Shown one piece after another: positions 38,136 to 55,140 of a DNA stretch of 64,000 nt. How positions within the stretch are numbered: position 1 is the first letter of the stretch; every line of letters begins with the position of its first letter. Below the pieces are notes generated by a model. That model saw nothing but the letters and a program-made list of their open reading frames with translations. It did not search any database and was not told the DNA's origin. A program made the translations under genes and the position numbers. Origin of the DNA: Amoebidium appalachense (Eukaryota > Ichthyosporea); NCBI GenBank assembly GCA_963693365.1, contig CAVNZM010000003.1:4588001-4652000 (forward strand). The letters run 5' to 3'.

Positions 38136-39359
38136 ATACATACACAACCCCATGCAGATATACCTAAACCATGCTTGTGTACACACGAAGATATGCTATG
38201 ATACACTGCTTGCGCGCCCGCGCCATAGTGTGTCATATTAAACTTTTATAGCCACGTGCCATCTATATATACACAAATCACACAATAAACTCACCTCTAT
38301 GTACAGACTCTCCAGGCCGTCAAAAGGATACGGGTGCAGAAGCTGGCAAAGCTGGCAGTGCAGACGGGCACAAGTGTAACACAGCTGTTCGACAACATGA
38401 ACACAGCACTCAACAGCAAACGCAAAACGATCACCATCGAGACCATTCTCCCACTCTACAACAACACCATCTGGGACCACGTCTATAAAATCAGCGAAGA
38501 CGTCAGAAAGCCAGAGGTGCTAACCTACCGGGCAGGGTTCTGTGTGCACGCGCTTCACGTGCGCGGTGTTGGCTGCAACACAAGTCGTGCACATCTCGAA
38601 ATCACCACACCCAACAAAAACACCAACACACCCACTGAAACAAGCACCACAGCTACCGAAACAGCCACCACTACGGCCGGGAGAGCCACAGACGATCACT
38701 ACCGACTCATCCGCGCCGCCAATCGGGGGGGCCTGACTTTCCCTTCACCACCAACAGTGAGCATTGTCACATTGGTCTACTGTGTGGTGGAGGCACTGCT
38801 AAAGCCACTGGTCAACACGTACCTTCCGGGGGGCAGCCATAGAACGGTGGCTGTGCTACTCAGCGAACATGCAGTCAAAAGGTACAATACCGATAAGGCA
38901 CTTATGGACGAGTGTGGGGTGTGCGGCACGCAAAAGAGAGCACTAGTGGAACGACTAATAACCGTTGCAACCAACTGCCACCTGAGCGCGTATGTGCGTC
39001 AACGCAAGGAACAAGCGAAGAAAGCACCCAACAAAGCAAACCGGAAAGCCAAAACAGTGCAGGCGGCCGCTTTGGCGGCGAGCGAGGCCGCCGCGGGGGC
39101 TGGCGTCCCCGCCACAGTTGCAGGGAGCATGCCGTCGACAAAACCAGCAAAGAAGAAAAAGGAGAGCAAAACAGAGGAAAAGGGAGGCGAAGGGAGGAAG
39201 AAGGGAAAGAAAGGTGAAAACAAAACAACCACGGCGGAACCACCTACCGTCGAGTGGGAGATGGAGGGAAACGATGACGAGCTGGTGGCTGCACTGGAGG
39301 CAGCAGAGGCGGAGTACGATTGGATGGTAGAGGCGTATTTGGAGGAAGCAGAGCTCTAG
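36322..39359 (+). pseudogene. THAP-domain P-element transposase, catalytic middle missing
   Basis: Exon 1 (36322-36952) encodes a THAP C2CH zinc finger: CSVPGC near residue 36, then VFVYKFP, WLRAVPRQW, VCCRHF and the AVPSIFPN closing motif, followed by a coiled-coil helix (ARQEEEAVARKRQKE). Exon 2 (37350-37502) carries RKFQTDSLEGAFGTIRQYSG, the P-transposase motif that includes the last acidic catalytic residue of the RNase H-like core. Exon 3 (38307-39359) gives the all-helical C-terminal region and ends in a Lys-rich, then acidic tail. Exons 2 and 3 join in phase 0, but exon 1 ends in phase 1 before a phase-0 exon. The region expected to hold the first two catalytic Asp residues and the GTP-binding insert is absent; only poly(C), (GT)n and about 80 bp of unique sequence lie between (36953-37349). 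This looks like an internal deletion, comparable in outline to Drosophila KP repressor elements. Confidence 0.75.
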
Positions 39360-39870
39360 CGGCTTTGTCAGTGTTTTCTAACCCTCTTTCTTTTCTTTTT
39401 TTGCCAGTAGGTAGAGGTGTGAGGGTTTGCCCGGGGGGGGGGGGGGGGAGGGGGGGGGGGGCTACACAGTGTTTATTGGTTGGTGGTTAGTGTTGCAGGA
39501 CATAGACGTTCTAATACTTAACATACAGGTAGTATTATGTTACCTAGTGGATAGAAACACCTTTGAGAGAATATACGCAAAGAAGAGTTCTAGTTTTGTA
39601 GCAGATCTTTGCTCACTATGTGTAAACGTGAACTACTCAATAGATATAACTATACTGAGACTCAGCTACACTATTATGTACACTATGCCAAAACTTTGTG
39701 CTATAGGGCTTGCGCATATTACTCTAAGACAAAAAAACGCCTTAGAACATAGGAAGCACTTCATAAACTTTTGTCGTTTTTTTTTTTCCCTTCCGTTTTC
39801 CTTCAACTGATAGTAGTTTGCTAGCGAATCCAGTGGATCGAAATACCAATCTGCTCTTTTGACCCCGTTC

Positions 39871-39904
39871 TGTATCCAGGCCGTCTTTTTTTCAGAGGGC
39901 CGTG
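39871..39904 (-). repeat. Right terminal inverted repeat of the P-like element
   Basis: 34 bp, exact reverse complement of the left repeat, followed directly by the CCACACA target duplication. Confidence 0.95.
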
Positions 39905-41037
39905 CCACACATCAGATCACTTGTGGCTCATAACTGTGTACACGTCATGGTTAGATGCACGTCATGAGGCGGTGACACTGTCAGACACTGTCTGCGGATA
40001 GTTCATTAGGGTGTGAAACTTTTCTTTGTAACATATGCAGATGGTGTTTGGGCAGTTGGCGCTTCTCCCAGCCCGGATAAAAAGGCCACCAACCAGGCTG
40101 TCCCGTGTTTTGGCTGAATTTCTTACTGAAAAGCTGAGTGTCATTTGTTGGGCCTCCTGTTACCATAAACCGCTCATTATGACCGTCTCACGTTTGTATG
40201 AAAGATGAGGCATGCATATATATGCATCATTGCAGCATTTAAATTCATTTAATTAAGGGGCCCCTTAAGGAGATTGATCGTAGGCCCGGGGGAAACAGTG
40301 CCTCCAAAACTTTGATAACTGTTCTATAACGGCGAGCTCCCCTCAGAACTGTCTGAATCTAGCATCGGTGACGCCTTTTTGAGGGGCCATCAATTAGAGA
40401 GAGAGCTATGTACCGTAGCGACTTGCACTTGAGCTTTGTGTCCTATTTGGCACCCTGGCTATGACAGCTCAAGGCCATCAGATTGGTTTACCTAAAATGC
40501 GTCAGGAGTCAGATGATTGGTTCAGGCTTCCTCTACTGTGCGAGCTGCGATTATCATTGGGGCTCAGGATCAATGGAAAAGTCACACGTGGTGCCATGCG
40601 TCATGCCTGAGTTTCGAGTGCTGCATATAAGATCCCAATCATTTTGTTCGCTGTTTACGACAAAACATGCTGTCTTCTAAATACAGTAGTAAAAATTCAA
40701 AAGGATGGTTCACAAAGCAATGGTGAGTTGCATGTGAAACTTCAGCTAATATAGAAACTGATCGGGATAGACTTCTCCGTAGAGAACGCACCGCTTGGAG
40801 CCGGGTGAGCGGGCGGCGTATGTATCTTGTACAATAGGTGCACGTAGGATTTGGAAGAAACGTGATCAGCTGCGGCAATCGGCTGTACGGCGGCCTTGTG
40901 TACACTGAACAGTACACCCTATTGTAAGCGCAATAGGTATGTAATGCCTTTTAGTTAGTTTTATTATTTTTATCGTTTGGATATATAAAAAATTTCATCG
41001 AATCCTCTCACTCGGCCCCAACCGGTTGTGCTGGCCC

Positions 41038-41349
41038 ATGGCAGCCCGAGCTCTTAAGATCTACGTAAGTGAAGCCCTGCACAGGCTGGCCGGGGCGGCC
41101 CGCGGGTCTGAGCCGGCCAGGGCCCGGTGTGTGTGCCTGGCAAGGGACTCGCGATCAGATGGGGCCTTCGCTCTCCAAAAAATTAACATCCTAATACAGT
41201 ACATTTTAATAGCGGAAAAATTAAAAACTGGTTATTCTGAGGGATTGAAACTGAAGCTCTGCATGAAGAGAGAGCTTATAAGTATACTTGAGCTTGGGAG
41301 GTCACCAGCTGAGAGCTCCGTGGCTGCGTCAGCTGATCGATCTATATAG
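41038..41349 (+). CDS. Small open reading frame with TATA box, doubtful
   Basis: 103 codons from ATG (41038) to TAG, 48 bp after TATATAAAA (40982-40990). The predicted protein starts MAARALKIYVSEALHRLAGA and has no recognised domain. The first half is GC-rich and the second AT-rich, and a perfect GTAAGT donor at 41065 follows the ninth codon, so it may be a short first exon instead. Codon use gives no clear support. Confidence 0.2.
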   Translation: MAARALKIYVSEALHRLAGAARGSEPARARCVCLARDSRSDGAFALQKINILIQYILIAEKLKTGYSEGLKLKLCMKRELISILELGRSPAESSVAASADRSI

Positions 41350-42728
41350 ATCTCAGACTATTTCTGCCAAGGCCGAAGGAAAAATAAGCCAGCTACAGGG
41401 ATATATGCATATGCGCAAGCCGGGTAAAATATTTTGCATTTGTAACCTTCAGCGCTTTTGGTTTTACCGTAACTTTTTTAAAAGGGTTCAACTTGCTTGT
41501 ACCTTTTATTGAAGCCCCCCTTGAATCTTGCCGATTCTGTTGAGCTACGTTCGTGAGGCCAGGCTACAAAACCAAACGCAACCATGATATATAGCCACTT
41601 AGCGTGATCCATGTTTTTATCTTCCACAAAACACTAAGACGCAGCACAACTCTTGCTTGATTGTAGCAAATCAAAACGGCGCACGGCTCTAGCTCTAATA
41701 CCGGAATGCACAAGAAGTCGATTGATTGGACAAGTTATTAAGCTACTCAATTGCCTGACTTTGGACTTATCGAAGTGACTGATTTGTCATTCGGATGACA
41801 AGATCCTATTGGCCTTTTTCATGCCAGAGTCCAATGAAATAGTGACAACGGTTTCACGTGGTAAGTGGGCCCCTATTGGCTACTCGCTCGGTGAAAACAA
41901 ACAACATGTTGAGCAAAGAGCTTGAAGAACGAAATGCACTGATTTGCACATAAAGCAAATTAGTCTTTTATACATAAATTTAAGATTGGTGTTACGAAGT
42001 TTTTTGCTTAGTAATACGAATAAAAAACTTAGAAGCTAACTGTGTACAATAATTCTTTGGAGCGATCATGCGAACGATTGGCTTATAACGGGCCAATCCA
42101 GGAGCTATACACAAAGCTGTGCAAAAAAAAACAATAGAATAATCCAACAGCCTGAGGCCCGTATTGAAATGAGGTACATGTTCACTCACGTGTCCAAAAA
42201 TACTCCTACAACGGCAAATTTTATTTTTTCAGACCTATAAGCACAAAAAAAAAAACACCTATTCGTGGGCGGCTTTAACGAAGGGCGCCGACCAAGGGCG
42301 GCTAATTTATTCTTACCAAAGCCTCAGCCCAACGTTACGCTATAAACGCGGACGTACCGGCCGCGCGCGGTCGGCCGGCCCCCGGCCAAACGGTGAAAGG
42401 ATTGCCAAAACACTGTCAGGCTTATTAGGTCGGCCGCTTTTGAAGCCTACTTATAATATACATATTTTATATCCATATACATCAATCAACACATACTTTT
42501 AGGGTGATCCTTGATTGATAGTGGACAGTGGTGCTGGGAAGAATTTGGTGTTGCACTTCCCACGGCGCACGAAGATTCTCATATATATCAGCTGCATACT
42601 TTGTATGAGAATTTGCTTCGCTCATCGATTCAGGCTCACCCAATGGCAGGCCAGCCGCAAAGGTCGTAGATCTCCTTTGTATTGGTGTAGTATCATTTAT
42701 CTACTTTGGCGGCACAAGGGCGTTTAAC

Positions 42729-42736
42729 TATATAAA
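42729..42736 (+). promoter_or_regulatory. TATA box of the Myc gene
   Basis: TATATAAA 160 bp before the start codon; initiation is expected near 42760. Confidence 0.55.
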
Positions 42737-42895
42737 TGTTGTTTGCACTGTGGCTGGGGCGTGCAGATTCGCCGGCCGTTGTTTTGGCTGTGTCTAAATT
42801 TTTCAACAAGGGTTCACGCCAATAGTTTAGCGTTTCCTTTCGCCAAGATCTTTTGAACCTGCTTTACCCTTTGTATCAAGGAAACATTAGCAAAA

Positions 42896-44030
42896 ATGGC
42901 ACTCGTGGAAGATATTCAACCTGTGGAGGGGTTTGATCTCAGCGACCTCGATTTCACTTCACTTGAAACATCAGGGTGGGAACTCGACCTAGATCTCAAG
43001 TACGGGTTTGACGTTCCCGTCCCCCCTACACCCCCTGCAAGCTGCCTACCCACCCCTGTCGGCTCCCCTCGTCTTACAGGTACTGAAACGTCTTCTTCTA
43101 CGGATGTGAAGCCTTCAATTTTTGACTGGTCTCAAGCTATCATGTTTGAAGCCTTTGAGGATGGGCTCGACACTTTGGATTTTGACATGAACACCCCGGA
43201 TTTGGACGGCCAGCTGACTCCTCCCCGGTCGCCATCTTCACCCGTCAAGGATGAGCCCTCCGTTTTGTTGAGCGAGCCTTTGGTTCATTGCAAGAGCGAA
43301 ACATGGGCTTCCCCTTCCTGTGGAGCCCGAGCCGGAGGTTGCACACATCAACCCCTCTATGCTTCAAGCGCCCTGCACCCCCATCCTTGCCGCCCCCCTC
43401 GCCCTCTCCACGTTTGTTTCCGCACCAGTTGCCCAAACCGAAACCGAGGAAGAAGATATCGATGTGGAAACTGTCGAGGAACATCCCTTCAGCGACGCAC
43501 AGCTTTTGTGCCTCAATCAGCAACTCTTGCTTCAACAACAGCAGCAGGCCATGTTTGTCCCTCCCCCTTTTGCGCCGCTCGACGCAACTATTCCGCAATT
43601 TTCAAGCATGCCAACGGCGAATGTCTCGCCTTGTGAGACACCAAGTGCCAGCTCCAGCTCTGGGGATGATGTTAGTGTTGCGTCACCTGCCAAGCGAAAC
43701 CGTTACACGCCATATGCTCGCCCTGCCGGACCGAAAGATCCCGACCATAAGCGCCACACACACAACCTTTTGGAACGTAGACGTCGTGAGGATTTGAAAA
43801 CTACGTTTGATATGCTCTCTGCAGTCGTGCCTGAGGTTGCAAATGACGCACGCGTGTCCAAGTTGCAGATCTTGCAAGGGGCTACTGACCAGATAAGGAG
43901 GTTGAGGGATATGGGATGTCACGCGGTTGCCGTGCGTGAGGCTTTGAGAAACGAGAATGCTATGCTTATGGAGAGACTTAGGCAGATGCGTGCAAACATG
44001 ACGCAGAAGGGCGTGCAGCCGTGTGTGTGA
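42896..44030 (+). CDS. MYC: Myc-family bHLH-leucine zipper transcription factor
   Basis: Intronless; about 377 residues if one base is dropped near 43305-43314. The N-terminus (MALVEDIQPVEGFDLSDLDF) leads to a Myc-box-I-like PVPPTPPASCLPTPVGSPRL with the Thr/Ser-Pro phosphodegron layout, and a possible Myc box II (SIFDWSQAIMFEAF). After the frame change comes an acidic EEEDIDVETVEE, the counterpart of EEEIDVVTVEKR in vertebrate Myc, then a poly(Q) stretch. The bHLH is RHTHNLLERRRREDLKTTFD ... VSKLQILQGATDQI, with the His/Glu/Arg residues that contact CACGTG, followed by a zipper rich in Leu/Met. It would need a Max partner, which is not in this window. The frame break is either a base-call error (GGG or CCCC) or real; the protein motifs on both sides argue for one gene. 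Upstream lies TATATAAA. Confidence 0.88.
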
Positions 44031-44263
44031 ATGAATGCATATTTCCTAATGAAAGTCTAGGAGATAGTCTATTGTTTCCGAGGAGTATTTAGTGTAAAAT
44101 GTAAGAAGGACGAAAACAGCTATTGTATGACTACAGAACATGCCACCACCAGCACCACACCCAAACATAGATATTTCTCCGTGTACTTCTCCGTGTCCCA
44201 CTGTGTGGCACATTCACATAACATGCAAAATGTACATATCATATGGCTATTCTGGTTCCGTTG

Positions 44264-44326
44264 AATGTTTGTATATCCGGTACCAAATTTCATCAAATGT
44301 TTGTATATCCGGTACCAAATTTCATC
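44264..44326 (+). repeat. Tandem repeat, 2 x 32 bp
   Basis: AATGTTTGTATATCCGGTAC and the following 11 bases at 44264-44294 recur at 44296-44326. Confidence 0.9.
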
Positions 44327-44454
44327 CATGTTATCCCACCGCACATAAAGTGTGTAGATAGTTATGCAGCCACAGTGTGGCTTGCCCCTCTGCTTAAAAG
44401 ATAAAGTAAATATTACCGAAACAATCGTTGCCCATCCGTCACCGGAAAAGCACT

Positions 44455-44690
44455 GTTTTCCTTGCCTACTTTCCGTTCCCCGTGTTTTTTAGGTCACCCA
44501 AAGTAGAGCCTGCTGTTTTCCGGCCCCACCACCACTACCGATTGCACACCCGTTCCTTTCCATAACATTCGTGGCCCAGAATAGTGAACGGAAAGGATTG
44601 TTCTCCTTGTCTACTTTCCGTTCCACATGTTTTTTCAGGTCACATCACATAAAATGGAGTTGTTGTTTTCCGGCCTCACCACCACTTCCA
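44455..44690 (+). repeat. Diverged tandem repeat, period about 145 bp
   Basis: CTTGCCTACTTTCCGTTCCC at 44461 recurs as CTTGTCTACTTTCCGTTCCA at 44606, and TGTTTTCCGGCCCCACCACC at 44514 as TGTTTTCCGGCCTCACCACC further on. Confidence 0.85.
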
Positions 44691-45226
44691 CACAGGAGTG
44701 TGCTGATACTTCCTTTTTCTTTACTCTTGCATGGCTAATAACTTAGCAATTGTTGACCCGCGTAGTTGAGCTCATACGTGCAGCTTTTAGCAGTCTTACT
44801 GTAGAATTCTCGTTTTTGGTATATCTCCGGTGAAGCTATCTCAGCGACTATCTTGTTGTCTATCGGCAACTGTACTATATATCCATTCTTAGCCCTATCT
44901 CATGCCCCGATCTAAATAATATTCATAATTAAATAGAAAATTCTTTCACACCGGTCTTTCCTCCCTACAGAAGACATGTTGGCCCTCGCGGACAATACGC
45001 AACCTTTTTGATACAGTCCCTTGCCCTCCCTGTGCGATAGCTGGGCCTACAAATACGTGATTATCTAAATCCCTCCTTAGAATGTATAGACGCGACACTG
45101 GTAGTTTTGGGTCTAATATAAATTGTCCGGCACCGCCACGTATGAGGACACCTCGTGTTGAGGCCTGATTCAAGGCGTATGAAAGCTCGAGCGGTGTTCC
45201 CCTTAAAAAAAAAAAAAAAAAAGGAA

Positions 45227-45259
<33 letters not shown>

Positions 45260-46137
45260 GGGGGGGGATCGAAGACGAAAGAGAAACGTCACGCACACGC
45301 ACACGCACATGCACACGCACGCACACGCACATGCACACGCACACGCGCTCGCGCGCGCACGCACACACACACACACACGTACATATGTACACACTGCTCA
45401 CTGTGCCTAATATTAGGCCTCACACACACATCCGTTGTAGACGTGAAAAAGGTTCACTTGCGCAAGCAAAATTTTTGTGTCCATCTCTCTCTTGGCTCTA
45501 CGACCCTAGCTGGTTCCGTTTATGATCTTCTACTTCTCTAGCTCACGAAATTTCACATCCAATGCATGCTGGGAGTGTCAAATCCCCGGCATAGGCCTTC
45601 CTCAAAGACGGTTGTCTTCCCCCCCCCCCCCCTCTTCCTCCTCCTCCTCCTCCTCCTAGCCTCTGAGACCAATTTACTTGCAATTGAACATGTGCTCATG
45701 TATAAGTGTGCACACCCGACGAGACGTACAGTAAAAGTGTAAAACTGCATTCAGTATTGCTGCGAGGTAGCCCCGCAAACCCTTCACCGCGAACCACAAC
45801 ACATATTCCTGACATCCCACAATGAAAAAGAAAAAAAGTATTCCACATTTATATCTACCAAAGCAAATATTCTGCGCGTATATCTAATCATACTCTGCAT
45901 GTAGACAGCCTATTCTTCTTCATGTACACACGTATCCAGTTACGCATCTACCAAAGTCCAAAGTACCCGTGTGGGCATATATATCCAACAATGCAGATAT
46001 TCTTGTGTACATATCTCTACCAATTAAGATCATCTTGTGCATGCCCTTTCTTGGCTGTAATTTGGCCAAATCGTAGATCTACGCAAAATATTCGCCCATA
46101 AATCTACAAGTGCCATGATCACCACTGCATATCAAAA

Positions 46138-50985
<4,848 letters not shown>

Positions 50986-51652
50986 GGTTACGAAAGTAGT
51001 GTACAATCCAGAAAACCCTTGAGTGAAAAACAAGCATAAAAAAAATTACAGGATACTTCTTCACCTTTCCATACACTTTTTTTTCTTTACCCTTTAAATT
51101 CTGAAAATCTGGGTGGCTTGATCCCTAGTTTATCCCCCCTTGGGTAGGTGGTAGGTGCCTTTCGGATTTTCGCACGCTTCTGTTGTGTGTCCTAGTGAGT
51201 TGGACAGTGTTGATTCTGTGACAAAGACGCGTGCCTGGGATATTATTTAAGAAAGAACGGCGGTTCATTGAACGAATGCAGATGGGGCGGAGAAAGGGCG
51301 TTGATAATTGCTTGAACTTAAAAAACGCTATTATGGCAGTATGGTGCACTGCTGAGCGTTCAGCCAAGCCGCGGGCCGCGGCGCTTTGACGTCGGAGGGG
51401 AAAAAAGGCGCGCAAATTGGTGATTGGCTTAGAGAGCACCACATTCCAGTTCTAACCAATTAAAGCACCGCAAAAATGCCTATATATGGTTAATTGAATT
51501 TTGCCCAAGGCCGCGAAAAAACTGAAGATACACAAAGAGACTTCACAGAAACGAGAATTATTGCAATTGCAGTTATTTCGTTTCTGATCCGTATTCAATC
51601 CATCTTCCATCCTTACAATCCTTAGTTTTTTCTCTGTAGGTTAGCTGTAAAA
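50986..51652. promoter_or_regulatory. Divergent promoter region of YbjQ and RanBP1
   Basis: 666 bp without microsatellites. TATATATGG at 51480-51488 serves RanBP1; CCAAT motifs occur at 51422 (ATTGGC) and 51454 (ACCAAT), and a CRE-like TTGACGTCG at 51388. The YbjQ side has no clear TATA. Confidence 0.5.
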
Positions 51653-52463
51653 ATGTCATCCGAGGACCCAAAGAAGACGCAGGAGGCTCAGGATGGCCAC
51701 GATGAGGTATTGAGCCGCCCTTGTTCATATAGTTACTCTCAGTTTGTGCCAACATATTTTACCCATTCTTTCCAGAGAGGACATGAGAATCTCAGACAAC
51801 CAAGTTCAAGGCGATTGGGGTTGGCGCATGATATTCTAATAACAAATGTTTTCTACACAGTTTTTTTGTTATTGACAATGCAAGGCTTCATGGACACATG
51901 CGCTGTTGGTGCAGGGCACACAGAGACTAAGCACTTCTGAGCCACCGATGACATCTTTTCTACCAGTCTCCGTCTTTCCCTTCTGTTAAACAGAACCTCA
52001 TTCTGTTCTGTACAATCGTCCGCTGTACATTTCAATTGGGGCTCATTTTACAAGGCCCCCGTTCGATAATCCTCGAGTCCACGGCTCTTTCTCTCTGTCT
52101 CACCCTCCTCCGTCCCTCCCTGTGGTCATGTTGCCCTTACTCTTGCTCCCATCCTGTTCAGTACCGCCTTATTATTGCTTATATTCGAACAGCTGCGTGA
52201 AATAGGGTCACTTCACATGCTTGCCATAAGCGCCGTTGTGTGTGGGAGGAGAAGGGAGGTATTTGGAGGGGGGAGGGGAAAGGGGAGTTCGACACTAATC
52301 CAAGTACCTTTGTAAGGATGATCAGCAGGAAGAGCACGATCCCCACTATGATCCCATCGTCTCTCTCCCCACTGTGGAGGTGAAGACTCTCGAGGAGAAT
52401 GAGGAGGCCATTTACACTCAGTACGGATCCCTGCTCAGACACATTGATTTGGCCACACACACA

Positions 52464-52503
<40 letters not shown>

Positions 52504-52667
52504 CCTACACGGATTGTTGCTTTAATTGTTGCCCGTCCTCTCTCCACACACACACACACACGTCTCTCCTAGAAAGCACTTGTATTTTATGCACCCATTT
52601 GGCCTTTCCTTTTCGGTTCGGTTATACAATCTGTGTCCACACACATACACACACACATTCTCTCTCC

Positions 52668-52717
<50 letters not shown>

Positions 52718-53516
52718 CTTCCTTTCCCCCCCCCCCCCCCCCCCCTCTGCTCTTTCCCCCCAGCCCACTCCTGCCCATCTCACACACCCCTTCTCATGTA
52801 TGTGTTGTTTCTCATCACCTCTAATGCACACGAGCCATCTCTAATTGTGGATCTGGGCGTATGTTCTGGGCAAATATTTTGCACATTATCGAAATTATCT
52901 TGTTGCCTGCGCAAGTTATCCCCCGAAAACTACAAATGCTCTGTATGATGTTGTGAGGAATGTGTTGTTTTCTCATCACCTGTAATGCAAGCAAGCCATT
53001 TATAAATTTGGATCTGGGGGAATTTGCTGTACACATTATCGTAATTTTCATGATGCCTGCGCACGTTATCCCCCGAAAACTAAAGAGGTTCTGTATGTAA
53101 TTTTCATGATGCCTGCGCAAGTTATCCCCCGAAACCCAAAGAGGTTCTGTATGTGATGTCATGGGGAATATAATGTTTCTCATCACCTCGGATATGCAGG
53201 TGAGCATATCTCTAAATGTGAACCTGGGGTAATTTTCTCTATAGTATCGGGATTTTCATGATGCCTAGGCAAGATGGCAAGATATTCCCGAAAAATCCGA
53301 GAGATTTAATGGGATGTTGTGGGAAATGTGCTGTTTCTAATCACCTTTAACGTGTAGGCGGGCCAAACTGTTCCGGTTCGACGCCAACTTGAAGGAGTGG
53401 AAGGAGAGGGGCACGGGGGAGATCAAGTTGCTGAAACACAAGGAGAAGGGCTCTATCCGTGTGCTGATGCGCCGTGACAAGACCCTGAAGATCTGCGCTA
53501 ACCACCATGGTATGTG

Positions 53517-53594
<78 letters not shown>

Positions 53595-55081
53595 CTTGTT
53601 GTGTCTGTGTGTCTGTGTGTGTGCTGCATACTTAAATGTCTACCAATGAATGCATAGTGTTGAAGACACATGGCCCCCCTCCCCCCACTCCCCCCACCCT
53701 CCCGACATAGAAAACACACACACACACACGTGAACACACATGAGCACACAGGGAAGGGCAGGCAATCGGAAAGGAGGAGGAGAGTTTTGGGGGGAGGGGG
53801 GGGGGGGGGGGGGGGGCTTGCGATGGCTGAGACAGGAAACATACACGATCCCCCCCCCCCCCCCCCCCTCCCTCCGTCAGGACAATCATATGCCCACGCA
53901 CCCAGCACATACAAAAACTCAACCTGCACATACACACACATGTGCACGCAGGCGTGCACACACAAACACACGTCCAACCACACCGATGTATTCATACTGA
54001 CACCCACACTCACACACATACACTTAACATACCCGCACCTTCACACACACACACACACATACATACACACACGCACACACACACAGACACACGTTCCCAA
54101 ACAAACACATGCAACCCCCCTCCCCCCCCTCCCCCCTCCCCTACGTACACACACACACACAGTGTACCCCAGCATCGAGCTGTCCCTGCACCCCAGCAGT
54201 GACCGTGCGTACGTCTACAACTGCCCTGCCGATTATGCCGATGAGGAAATGAAACCCGAGACCTTTGCCATCCGCTTTGGCAGCGACGAAAGTACTACCC
54301 CCCCCCCCCCCCCCCCCCCCTCCCTCCTCCTCTTCCCCTAGCTCTTACTGTTTTTGCGGTAGTTATACACGCGCACACTCATGCACACACACTAACACAC
54401 ACACCATGCCCCCCCCACACACACACACACCCTCCCTCCGCCCTCCCTATAAACACGCATACATGGACGCACACACACACACACACACACACACACCTTC
54501 CCTGAAACCACGCATGCATGCACAACGTGGGCATGCCTTCCCCCCTTCCGGGCGCCCACGCAACCACACACAACCATACACACACACATGTGCGCGCGTA
54601 CACACACACACACAGACACACACACAACATGGGGAGGGATGTGCTGCTGCGTGTCTCTCTTCCGTGCATTTGACAACACACGTGTACCTTATAGAAGTTA
54701 GAACACAGTTTTACTGAAGGGTAGGGGACCCGTTCCGGCTACTGTCATACACAGGCACATGCTCGCGTGTGCAATATCTTTTGTGAGTGTGTGTGTGTGT
54801 GTGTGTGGGGGGGAGGGGGGGGGGGGGGGGGGGAGGATTTTGGGTGTCCCTGTAGACTTACGGAATGGTGTCATTAGGCCGTGTGTTGTAAGGGTATACC
54901 AGGCAGGGCCCAAGCGATATCTTGCGAAATGGGGCCCTACGTGTATACCTTTGCTGCTTCAACGTGACCTCCCACCCACCATCCCTATTGTTACTCGCCT
55001 TCCCGTACCCTGCTTTAATTGTTGTTTGTGCGAATCTGCGTCCCCTCATGATGTGTCGTTTTCTAGACCTCCCCCTCCCCC

Positions 55082-55140
<59 letters not shown>

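Larger units (their letters stand above)
36138..39904 (+). mobile_element. P-element-like DNA transposon, 3767 bp
   Basis: Perfect 34-bp terminal inverted repeats (36138-36171 and 39871-39904) start CACGGCCCTCTGAAAAAAAG and end in CGTG at the right border. The flanking direct repeat CCACACA (36131-36137 and 39905-39911) is the target-site duplication; P elements usually make 7-8 bp. A second, subterminal inverted repeat of 22 bp with one mismatch (36205-36226, 39826-39847; core CGATCCACTGGATTC) lies 57-67 bp inside each end, as the internal repeats of P elements do. The cargo is a single THAP-type transposase gene in direct orientation. Identical termini suggest a recent insertion, but the transposase seems to lack its catalytic middle part, so it may move only with help from elsewhere. 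Confidence 0.92.
39905..42895. other. Intergenic region right of the transposon
   Basis: Unique sequence almost free of microsatellites. Contains two perfect 16-bp palindromes (40212-40227 and 40253-40268), a TATATAAAA at 40982 followed by a short open frame (41038-41349), and the GC-rich segment 42350-42400. No recognised gene. Confidence 0.5.
44031..46137. other. Intergenic region 3' of Myc
   Basis: Mostly unique sequence. Two small tandem repeats (44264-44326; 44455-44690), an A18/poly(G) block near 45204-45267, GCAC-type alternating purine-pyrimidine sequence (45290-45380), (TCC)n near 45635-45658 and AT-rich unique sequence to 46080. No gene recognised. Confidence 0.5.

Noticed and set aside
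41038-41349. Similarity of MAARALKIYVSEALHRLAGA to the histone-fold helix of CENP-X/MHF2
   Set aside because: Only one helix is similar; the rest does not fit the fold. Kept only as a doubtful small open frame.
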